Below the pieces are notes generated by a model. That model saw nothing but the letters and a program-made list of their open reading frames with translations, ran no database searches and had not been told where the DNA came from. From Acorus gramineus (taxonomy: Eukaryota; Streptophyta; Magnoliopsida; Acorales; Acoraceae), in assembly GCA_030737835.1 (NCBI GenBank), contig JAUJYN010000027.1, forward strand, positions 620,001 through 684,000: a DNA stretch of 64,000 bases, in the 5' to 3' direction. Shown here one piece after another: positions 1 to 8,365 of this stretch. Positions within the stretch are counted from its first letter, which is position 1, and each line of letters opens with the position of its first letter. A program made the translations under genes and the position numbers.

Positions 1-839
1 TCCAAAATCCTCCAGTACAAAACTGAAACCAGGGCCAGACTAGAACTACCCCTGCCTACTCTGCTCCCCCAGGGGCACAAAATTTAACTCCCAGGTAGCC
101 TACACCAAGCCCTTACAACGAAGTATCCCCTCCATCATCCTAGGGCTCAAGATGGGTAGGAAAGAGAGACTCTTATCCACCACTCCCACAAACCTTAACA
201 AACATCTTTAAGGTAATGGTGGAAACAAATAGTATCTCTCTCCCCACGGCCAGGCCTCCACTCCTAGGGCCAACACTATATTTTACTGTCAATATCACCA
301 ACAACATGGTCACATCACAGAACAATGCATACTTTTTTGTGACTTTGTTTATGATTAAATGATGACAGGCGCCTTGACTGGGCTATGATCAAGGGCCATC
401 TAAGCCAGGGCAATCCTCCTCATCAAACTACAAAGCCACTTGGTATATTTTCTAACCCCATTGTTGGTATCATTTTTTGGGGGTCGGGTATCGCTTCCCG
501 ATTTTTGGGAGGCCTCCGAAAAAGGTGGTCTTCTTTGTGTGTGGGGGGTTTTCAGGGGATTCGGATCCTGTTCGCGCCTTGGCAGGCCCAGCTTGATCAT
601 CTCTCGAAAAGGGGGAAAGGGGGTGTGGTTCCTCCTTGAGGGGCCCAGCAGCTCCTCAGGAGGATTCAGGGGTGGTGGTGATCGCCATTTGCTTTCTCGA
701 AACCAAGAAAAGTTGGGGTTGGATTTGATCGCCTTCGTGAGGGAGTTTGTGGAGTCTCCGCTCTGAGACACGGGCTTGCCGAGATGAAAAAACAGGAATC
801 CTTTTCTTCTTCGGGACTTGACAAAGGGATGTTTAGAAA
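1..839. other. No recognisable gene
   Basis: I recognise no gene, RNA or element terminus here. Short open frames near 400-770 are low-complexity (G/S/R/P-rich), overlap on both strands, and match no family I know. This stretch may be the outer, unresolved part of the Tat-type LTR that is clearer from about 1213 onward. Confidence 0.5.
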
Positions 840-1710
840 GTCAGAGTGTAGGTGGGGGTCGGTTAGTGGGAATTAGTCGCCTAAAGGGGGATGGCTAGTT
901 AGGGTTAGCCGCCTGTTGTCTGGTTCTATTTGAGCAGATGCTGGGTATGAAATGGGTTAGGGTTTGGCAGGGGTTAAGCTAGGTTTAACCTAGGTTTTGG
1001 AGAGGGTTTCTGGAGAGTAGATTTGGATTGGAAATGGGTCTTCTCTCTCTCTTTCTCTCTAGAGTTTCAAGTAGGGGGAGGGGGTATGGGCTTCTGAGTA
1101 TGGCTTTTGAATGAAATGTATGTGTTGATTTGAATTGGGGATAGATTCTTTTTTTATCTATTTGTAGTAAGAAAGAGGCAGAGGAATATCCAACTGACAA
1201 TAGATCAAAATGGATAATAGGGTGTTTAATTTGACCCCCATTAGATCTTTCTTCTTCAGATAAGGTCCACGAGGGGGTGGCTAGTTGAAACTAGCCGCCC
1301 AATGAGGAGCGATTACTCTCAAGTAGCCGCCCCTATGATGGCCTGACAAACGTCCCATCTCTGACAAGTGGTGGCTTGGGTCGGTTACTAGGGTTGAACC
1401 GGCCTAGAGGGGGCGGCTAAAGGTAACAAACCGCCGCCATCATGAGCATTAAATGCTGCTTTATGTCCCATCTAAGGGAAATAGTTTGGGGTCAGCTAGG
1501 GGCGGCTAGTTTTCACTAGCTGCCCAATAAGGGGCAGCTACTCTCAAGTAGCCGCCCTGTTCTAGTTTTTAGAATTTTCAAAGTGTTGGACAAGGGTTTC
1601 CGGATTTGGTTTATGAGAAAGTTTTCTATTAGATGTCCAAATGTGGTTATTTCTAAATATTACTTAAAGTATTTTCTTCTCTTTTGACTGTCAAAATTGG
1701 GGTATCTATA
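840..1710 (-). repeat. Tat-type LTR remnant, copy 1, with GGCGGCTA hairpins
   Basis: Position 1710 ends a GGTATCTATA terminus; the equivalent point in the second copy (46491) ends GGTATCTACA. Read on the minus strand this gives a TGTAGATACCC start, which resembles Tat/Ogre-type LTR starts as I recall them. From about 1213 to 1710 the sequence can be aligned by eye with 46024-46491. It holds several short hairpins built on GGGGCGGCTA/TAGCCGCCCC (885-913, 1273-1300, 1306-1333, 1499-1525, 1531-1558). The left boundary and TSD were not found, so the LTR assignment is an inference from the terminus and from the minus-strand Tat polyprotein next to copy 2. Confidence 0.5.
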
Positions 1711-2572
1711 ATTCTCCCTCATCGGGCAGAGTCTTTGTGCAAAGCGGAAAGACTTCGATCGATGATAAGGAAAGAGACCCCTATTTTGGCCGGCCCGACC
1801 TTCAAGAAGTCTTGATCTCATGACCAATACAATTCAGGGAGTTGATTTAGACTGTCAGAGGCTAGGTCTTGACTAGAATTTTCAACCAAAAAGGATGATC
1901 CAGGTGGAAGGCAGAAAAAGTAAAGTAGCGAGTGATCCAACCCTCCGACGGGGTTCTTAGCCATCGTGCATGGAGCAGCCCGCCGTCAACTTCCTTGTGC
2001 CGACCGTACCCGTGCTTGGGTAACTCAGCAAATCAAGGGGATATCGCAGACATAAAGCAAGTAAAAGGTGTTGAATTGGTGAACCCAAAGGATAAAAATT
2101 CTGGAAAAGAACCAGAACTAAAGAAATTTGAACTTAATGGTACTAGAAATGTTGTAAAACTTCAAGAAAGTTGTGTCTGATCAAGTAGAATTTTGGAAAT
2201 AAACCAATACATGGCTGTTTGTTTAGAAAACTTGGAAATGAAAGTGCTTTTGGCAGAGGACAGGGGGCGGCTACTTGCTATTAGCCGGTGAGAAACGGGC
2301 AGCATGTGGAACACAGCCGTCGGGCTTGGGGCGGCTACTCGAGGGTAGCCGCCGGCCAACTAGGCCCATTATAACCAAAAAGCACGCTCTCTCTCTCTCC
2401 ATATGTTTCAAAACCGTTTCTCTCCCTCCATTACCTCTTCTTCTTCACTTCAAAACCAAAAATCTTCATTTTCTTCACCCTCTCTTCCTCCATTTCGACC
2501 TAATCCATCTCTTCCTCTTGGTTTTGAAAACCCTAAGTTTGGGTTCTCATTTTTCTTTTTAATCCGAGAGAG
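1711..2572 (+). promoter_or_regulatory. Upstream region of PMD copy 1, with TATA-like site
   Basis: This non-coding stretch is shared with 46492-47358 upstream of PMD copy 2. It includes a block around the GGCCGGCCCGACC-like site near 1789. Two hairpins of the GGCGGCTA type (2264-2287 and 2328-2353, the latter with perfect 9-bp arms) precede a TATA-like CATTATAA at 2367-2374. A CT-rich leader (about 2385-2570) with typical plant 5'-UTR composition follows. Conservation of this arrangement in both copies supports a promoter for the PMD gene separate from the retroelement LTR, but no transcription evidence can be read from sequence. Confidence 0.45.
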
Positions 2573-4405
2573 ATGACAAGGTCGAATGCGATTGCTTGAT
2601 GGGGGAAACGGCTGCGGGTGGCTCGTGGAGAGCGTAGCCCGAGCTCTTCGTCATCAGAGAGTGATAGGGCGGAGATGGAGGTCGTGGAAGAGGTCATGGG
2701 TGCGGCGGAGGTGCCATCGGTGGGCACCGGCGTGGGTGAGGTCGGGGACACACCTTCGGGGACTGTCCCAGGGGTTTCTACGGTTCCTACGGGTGAGGTG
2801 ATCGGGTACACGCGCAAGAGGAGACGTGGGGATCGGTTGGCGGTGGCCGAGGGCATTGGTTTGGAGGCCGGAAGGTCGGCTGAAGGTGCGGTTGGAGAGG
2901 TGGGTATCGAGGGAGTTAGTGAGGAGGTGCTGGCATCGTTAGATGCCATTGTGGGGATGTTGGGTAGAGAAGCCACAGAAACTTGGGATCAGGGGGAGGA
3001 GAGAAGGGTTATGAGTGACTATGAGATGTTGGCTTCCGGTGCGGTGGGTATAGAGGGGATCGAGGGTGTCGGGGTTGAGGCTGTGGAGGCTGAGGACATG
3101 GACACAGGGGCCACAAGGGCCGGTGCTGAGGTTGAAGCCGAGGGGGCCGGAGGTGGTGTGGAGGCTACGGAGGCCATGGCTGAGGAGGAGGGGGATGATG
3201 ATGAGGAGGGAGATGATGACGGGATGGATGATCTCGACGAGGCTGAGGCGGAGGCTCCTGGAGCCACACGAGTCATTGTATTCTCCTAATTCCCTTTGTC
3301 TAATTTTTTAGATTGGCAAGTCATATTGATGTTGGATTCACAGGTGTTTTATGATTATATGTCAGTAATCTAATACATATTCTAGCTATGATACATGGGG
3401 TGAGAAAAAGCAATATAAGTTTTGTAATTTTCCAAAGAAAGGGTATGTATATGGTAGGGATAGTTTGATCACGGTGGGTGGGTTTTGCATGTGGCATATG
3501 AGTTTTTAAAGGAATGTCATTTTATTTTTGCTATGGTAAGTTAGATGAAGAAATAGGCATGGTAAAAGGAGGAAAGAAATAACATATCATAATATTTTGT
3601 GTGTGTCATATCACGGTGGGATTTGTGTGTGTATGGTGTAAGGGTATATGTATTTAATTATTGTGGGGGTAAGAGGGGATAGGTATGCATCTATTCAGTA
3701 GTCCATAGGGTTTTTAAAGAGGGTGATCATGGTAGTGTTGTTAGAGTAGTGTTCTAAAAGCCATGACTTATGTAGTAAACTCTATTATTAAGATGGACTT
3801 AACATTTTGATGAGGATTATTATTGGTAAATGCTTGCATTATATTGTTTGAAATATTGCGCTTGTTTTAATATAGTCCTTTAATTTACACTATAGATAGT
3901 CTGGTGTGTAGAGTTCGGCTTACACATGGAAGATCAGATTTTTGGTTCCTTGTGAATTATAAGTTGAGGTTCATAACTTTAGATGGACTTGGATAATCCA
4001 TTGGATAAACGTTGTAGTGCAATTCATCTTACGTAGTCTATCTTGACTATAAAAGTGTTATGCTTGTGTCATTTGGATCCATTTCGGTTAAGCCTTGGTC
4101 ACATCTGGGTCATTTAGGGCCTTTTCTTTTTTTCTATCGGAGTCGCTAAAATTTTAGCTTTTAGCCACCTACGGGAGTTGGAGCACTCTGATTGGAAATC
4201 TAACTGAATATTATGGGTCCTGGTACCGTTTAGTACTACCCATAAAAATTTCATCGAATTCCGGTAACGTTTTAAAAAATATGCAGTTTCAAACTGTATT
4301 CGGGTTTTGAGAGTTCCTGGTTTGATTTGTCAAATAATGTGAGATATTTTGGTGAATGTGGTGACCTTGGGTAACCTTACCCCCCTTTGCTTAGTGGTGA
4401 AGCAA

Positions 4406-4421
4406 CCAATTGGTTATTTAA
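4406..4421 (+). promoter_or_regulatory. CCAAT/TATA promoter core in LTR B1
   Basis: CCAAT (4406-4410) is closely followed by TATTTAA (4415-4421). A GT-rich then CT-rich leader begins within about 60 bases. The spacing between the two boxes is unusually tight. Confidence 0.45.
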
Positions 4422-4949
4422 AGTGTTAGTGGGTGAGGTTAGGTTAGGTTCACCCCCACATTTTTCCATTACACTCACCCCCCCCCCCCATGTGAGAAAA
4501 AAGTCTCTCTCTCTCTCTCCCTCTCCCACTCCCCACGTGGACATCTCTTTGGGGCTCTCTTTCTCTCTTTCAAACACTCCCCAAGTGTTTGATGAAATGT
4601 CAAGGAGAAGAAGATGGAGCAAGAAGAGGAAGTGCAAGTGTAAGACTAGGTGAGTGTGTGTGGGTATGCATGTATTGTTGATTGTTTCTCCTCCCCCTTC
4701 TCCTCCCATGGTGGATCCCCTTATGGTAGAGAAGCAAAGATGGAGGTGGTGGTAGTGGTGGTGGCGGTCGAGGTGGTCAAGGGTGCGCTTGCGAGCCCCT
4801 ACATCTCCCCCTTCCCTCCCCCTCTCTTTTGGTGAGTTTCCCTCTTCTTTAATTGGCTTTTATGGATGTTAGGGTGTTTGGGAGGGCATGCATGTGAGGT
4901 GTTTTGAGTTGGGTGCATGTAGGGGCAAGGGGGGAGGGTTGGGGAATGC

Positions 4950-5215
4950 TGGGCGCGCGCGCGGGTCTGTCCGCGCGCGTGCGCGCGCAGAGGGGCGCTG
5001 GCAGGCGCAGGCGGGTGCGTGCGCGCGCGCGGGGCAATTCGCCTGGGTGTGTGTCTGGGCGTGCGGCTGGGTGCCAGTGCGCGCGTGTGGGTGCGTGCGA
5101 GTGCGTGCGCGAGCTGGGGCATGCGTGGGGCTGCCCAGGGGCTCGGGTAGGTGCTGGGGCACTTGGGCATGCGTGCGTACGCGCGTGCTCGCATGCGTGC
5201 GAGCCTGTATGCGTG
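4950..5215. repeat. GC/CpG-rich alternating island of LTR B1
   Basis: This stretch consists of GC, GT and CG dinucleotide runs such as the strictly alternating purine-pyrimidine 22-mer at 5167-5188. Open frames exist on all strands here only because stop codons are rare in such sequence. Confidence 0.7.
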
Positions 5216-5300
5216 TAGGTCTAAGTCTTTGGTATTTCTAGTAATTTCTAATCGTTATATTATGATGTTACTCATTAAATTTGATTCCCTTACCATGCAG

Positions 5301-5337
5301 ATCTCGTCGAAACGAATGCGCGAGGTCCCGGGTTGTG
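5301..5337 (+). other. Candidate 37-nt micro-exon in LTR B1
   Basis: The segment is preceded by a pyrimidine-containing tract ending CAG (5298-5300) and followed by GTGAGT at 5338. The same segment with the same borders recurs in family A and A' LTRs at 36 nt. No RNA evidence is available. Confidence 0.45.
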
Positions 5338-5418
5338 GTGAGTGGTTTGATCCAATCCCCCCCCTCGGGATGCGCTCGACGCGCGTAGTCGCGTGTCGCG
5401 CATCGATGGGGCCCCCTA

Positions 5419-5450
5419 GCCATACTACTTGTGTAGATAAGTAGTATGGC
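5419..5450. repeat. Perfect 12-bp-arm hairpin in LTR B1
   Basis: GCCATACTACTT (5419-5430) and AAGTAGTATGGC (5439-5450) are exact inverted repeats around an 8-nt loop. The same hairpin recurs with a mismatch in B2 (26159-26190) and with small changes in B3 (near 53376-53407). Confidence 0.7.
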
Positions 5451-5952
5451 CATGCTTAAACTATAATATGTTAGATATCTTGCATGCTAGGCTTATATAC
5501 ATGTATTGTATCCATGTATGAATGATTGTGTTGCATGCGCCCCTCTAGTATGGGCATGTATTTTTGTAATGTGTATGTATGTATAGAATATGGCCTGCCT
5601 TAGGTAGTACTGTAATACTACTCCCACCATATTAATTGGAATATCCAGCATGATTAAGTCTGGGTTAATAATGGGCACTTGCCTAATATTCTCTTGTGAT
5701 AAGTGTTATATATGTGTCACTTTTAGCCTTCTGGTCACCTTTGGGACATTTTTGGCAGTTTTTCAACTTTTTCTTTTTTCGATCGGAACCGCTAAAATTT
5801 TGGACTTTTAGCTATCATCATGAGCTTGAGAACTCCGATTGAAAATCTAACTGCACATTATGTGTCCTGGTGCCATTTCAAACCACTCACGAAAATTTCA
5901 TCGAATTTCGGTAACGTTTCAGAATTTGGTAGTCTCGAATCGTATCCGGGTT

Positions 5953-6058
5953 TTGACCGAGTGGGAATGTCAAAGGGGGACTTGACCAAGTCAAGTTTGA
6001 CCATTGACTTGGTCAAATGGTTTTGTTTTTTTGTGTGGTTGGGTTGACTCAAAGTCAA
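5953..6058. promoter_or_regulatory. TTGAC (W-box-like) cluster in U3 of A1
   Basis: Nine TTGAC/GTCAA cores lie within 106 bp: TTGAC at 5953, 5982, 5997, 6004 and 6044; GTCAA at 5969, 5990, 6012 and 6054. TTGAC followed by C or T is the core bound by plant WRKY factors. Similar clusters occur in the other A and A' LTRs (near 13415-13540, 13983-14075, 17553-17660, 45645-45775 and 59716-59815). Confidence 0.5.
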
Positions 6059-6339
6059 GCCACCAAAACCCTAATGTTCTAAGTGTGTGAGTGAGTGTGT
6101 GAGTGTGTGTGTCACTAGTGTTGGGCGCCCACTTTTCTTCCCCATCTCTTTCTCTCTCTCACACAAATCCATCACTCCCTCTTGTTATTTGCCTCCATTA
6201 GAGGTAGTAGAAGGAAAAGAAAAAGGAAACCCTAGAAGGGAAAAAGAGAGGTAAGGGTGTGATCTATCTTTCTATGGTCTTTGTTTGGTTTTCCCCTTTC
6301 TTTACCTCCCTCTCATGGTTTCCCCCCCCCTGTTTTCAG

Positions 6340-6443
6340 CCATTGTTAGGGCTGAGAGTGGCTGAGGTGGTGGTGGTCTTGGTGGTGGCGATTTGGTGCG
6401 CGAAGGGCACCCGAGCTTCCTCCCTTGTTCTTCCTCTCTTTAG
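6340..6443 (+). other. Candidate leader exon in A1 5' LTR
   Basis: A pyrimidine tract with TTTTCAG precedes 6340, and TAG/GTAAGT follows at 6444. The first is a good 3' splice site and the second a near-ideal 5' splice site. The equivalent segment is bounded the same way, with weaker GGGTAAG donors, in other A and A' LTRs. It holds an in-frame stop early on, so if it is an exon it is untranslated leader. Confidence 0.4.
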
Positions 6444-6549
6444 GTAAGTCTTCCTCCTCCCCTAGCATGGTTAGATGTTTGTTTAGGATGTTTAAAAGGT
6501 TATGCATGCTATGCATGGGTGTTAAGGGCTGTGGGTGGGCTGAGGAGGG

Positions 6550-6880
6550 GGTGGAAGGGGCTCGGGAGAGCGAGCGTCTACGCGCGCAGACAGGCGCTGG
6601 CGGGCGCGCTCGCGTACGCGCAGACGCGCAGGCGTGTGCGCGGGGTGCTGCGCGGGCGCGCAGTGCGCGGGGGTGTGAGCTGGGCCAGACGCGCGGTGCC
6701 GCGGGTGCGCGCGACAGCGCGTCTGGGCGTGCGGGCAGGGGCGCGGCAGTGCTCCAGGGGCGCATGCATGCCTGCGCATTCGTGCGTGCACGTGCGGGGG
6801 GCCATGCGTATGGCTGCCCGAGGGTTCGGGAGGGTGTCAGGGCACTCGGACTCGCGTGCGTACGCGCGTGCTCGCATGCG
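6550..6880. repeat. GC/CpG-rich alternating island of A1 5' LTR
   Basis: This region is dense in CpG and in GCGC/GTGC runs, ending in the alternating stretch 6853-6871. It lies inside the candidate intron 6444-6982. Equivalent islands are at 14630-15065, 18285-18785, 20365-20700, 44820-45135, 53605-53815 and 60385-60825, with a partial one at 33530-33690. Long open frames on either strand here are compositional. Confidence 0.75.
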
Positions 6881-6982
6881 TGCGGGTCCGTATGCATGCT
6901 TGTCCAAGTATTGGGTATTTCTAGTAAATTTCTTATGTATTTGTGTAGTTTACTCACCATATTGAATGCCCATGTCTTGCAG

Positions 6983-7018
6983 ATCTTGGCGAACGGTCAC
7001 GCAGCGACCTGGGTTTCG
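6983..7018 (+). other. Candidate 36-nt micro-exon in A1 5' LTR
   Basis: Borders are CTTGCAG (6976-6982) and GTGAGT (from 7019). The segment begins ATCT and is equivalent to 15148-15183, 18888-18923, 20788-20823, 44702-44737 (minus strand) and 60915-60950 in other A-type LTRs, and to the 37-nt 5301-5337 and 53483-53519 (minus strand) in B LTRs. Confidence 0.5.
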
Positions 7019-7331
7019 GTGAGTGGGACAATCCAACCCAGTAGGGAGGCGTTCGATGCACGTAGGCGTGCATTGCCCTCCCTGGGGCACCATAATTGTG
7101 TATTAAATTGTAATAAATGTAAAACTATGCAATGCATGATTAATATGATGTAACCATGCCACATTAGACTATGTATGCTAGGGATATGCACCCTTATATC
7201 ATGTATAGAGGCCTATGCATGCCTAGTCACCATGTCCCTTGATTGGAAAGCCCCGAACTATGTATGTTCCCATCTAGTTTAATCTAATTAAATCAAAATG
7301 AGAGCATATTGTTATAAGCATGCCTTAGAGA

Positions 7332-7357
7332 ATATTATAACCTTGTTGTTATAATAT
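7332..7357. repeat. AT-rich hairpin in A-type LTR
   Basis: ATATTATAAC (7332-7341) and GTTATAATAT (7348-7357) are perfect inverted repeats. The same arms occur in the A1 3' LTR, both A2 LTRs and the A3 5' LTR near 15490, where the loop differs but the arms are intact. Confidence 0.65.
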
Positions 7358-7689
7358 ATGTTTCCCCGCATCTTAGTTATGCGCCCTGGAGGAATTCTTG
7401 AGAATTCATGACATTAGTAGAGTTACAATCGGTGTCGACGGATCCAAGAGGATCGTATCCGTGAGTAGGCTGTCTTCTCCTTTTGGTTGGATCCGATGTA
7501 GGGACTCCCCGGCGTTGGAAAGCTGACCTGACAGAGGGCTCCCGTCCGTAGGTACCTCCGATGCGTCGGACAGTACTGATAGTGGGAGTATACCAGGTAG
7601 AGGCTACGGAGTGTGGGAGAGGCTACCGGGTGGACCAGGGGTGGAGAGCGGTCTAGTATGCCCCAAGAGGCCCATGTCACCCCAGTAAA

Positions 7690-7714
7690 GGGTGAGGGTG
7701 AGGGGGGAGGTGGG
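7690..7714 (+). other. G-quadruplex-capable tract, A1 5' LTR
   Basis: Four G-runs (7690-7692, 7696-7698, 7702-7707, 7712-7714) are separated by loops of three to four bases. The TGA loops recur in the other LTR copies. Confidence 0.5.
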
Positions 7715-8257
7715 TTGGCGATGAAACGACCCACTAGAATGTGTAGTTGCTCCCGTTTTAGGGACTATAAATTATTTAAGGTTAATATGAATTGTGATGC
7801 ATAGATTGTGCTATTCACTGAGCGTGTGGCTCACCCCTCGCATATTTTTTCTCCAGTTATATCTGAGTCGGATCTGAAGGAGGAGCTCCCCGAGGCACCA
7901 CAGCAGTAGCGGAGCAGCGTCACGTTTTGGGTTCTGCGAGTGAGAGGCCATCAGCATCCCCTTCTTGATTGTATGTATTGTTATCCGTGCTTGGGCACAC
8001 ACTTGTATTTGGATGTCATTGTGTATATTGGCTCTCACAGGACAGTTGATTATGTATTCGGGTCTGTAATATGTCTTTGAATTACAGACTCAGTCGTTTA
8101 AGCTTCCGCTATTTGTATATATTATGTCAGCTACCTTATTGTCTGTGTTGTCACTTTCAATGTTGTTTAGAGTATTTTATTGATCTCCTGTATAGACTGC
8201 TGATATTATATATATTGCCACGTATCGGGGACGGCCGCCCTGGGGCGTGACAAAAGT

Positions 8258-8269
8258 TGGTATCAGAGC
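8258..8269 (+). other. Primer-binding site (tRNA-iMet) of A1
   Basis: TGGTATCAGAGC begins 5 bases after the 5' LTR end. It is the usual plant PBS complementary to the 3' end of initiator methionine tRNA. Confidence 0.92.
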
Positions 8270-8365
8270 CTGGTCCTGTCAGAGCCAATTGTTTTCTTAG
8301 AGATGAGTCCTAGGATTTCTATATGAGTATTCTGATCCTAGTGTCTGTTTTCTTAGGTTGCTGAT

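Larger units (their letters stand above)
5704..8252 (+). repeat. 5' LTR of A1
   Basis: This 2549-bp LTR is bounded by TG...CA and abuts the PBS. In order it holds a W-box-like cluster (5953-6058), a GT microsatellite (about 6085-6113), candidate exon/intron borders (donor 6251, acceptor 6338-6339, donor 6444, acceptor 6981-6982, donor 7019, acceptor 7855-7856), a GC-rich island (6550-6880), an AT hairpin (7332-7357) and a G-quadruplex-capable tract (7690-7714). Confidence 0.92.

Noticed and set aside
400..771. Overlapping 108-123 codon frames near the left edge
   Set aside because: No recognisable domain, open on both strands, low complexity; not repeated next to PMD copy 2.
6346..7153. Open frames of 120-240 codons on both strands
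   Set aside because: Same cause: low stop-codon density in GC-alternating LTR sequence. The same applies to 4799-5241, 14385-15300, 20149-20902, 44755-45227, 53642-54292 and 60247-61028.
7683..7714. Telomere-like repeat (GGGTGA)n
   Set aside because: The unit is not the plant telomere repeat TTTAGGG, copy number is three to five, and it occurs in the same internal LTR place in each copy.
8258..8269. tRNA gene fragment
   Set aside because: Only the 12-base PBS complementary to a tRNA 3' end is present; no cloverleaf or A/B boxes follow.
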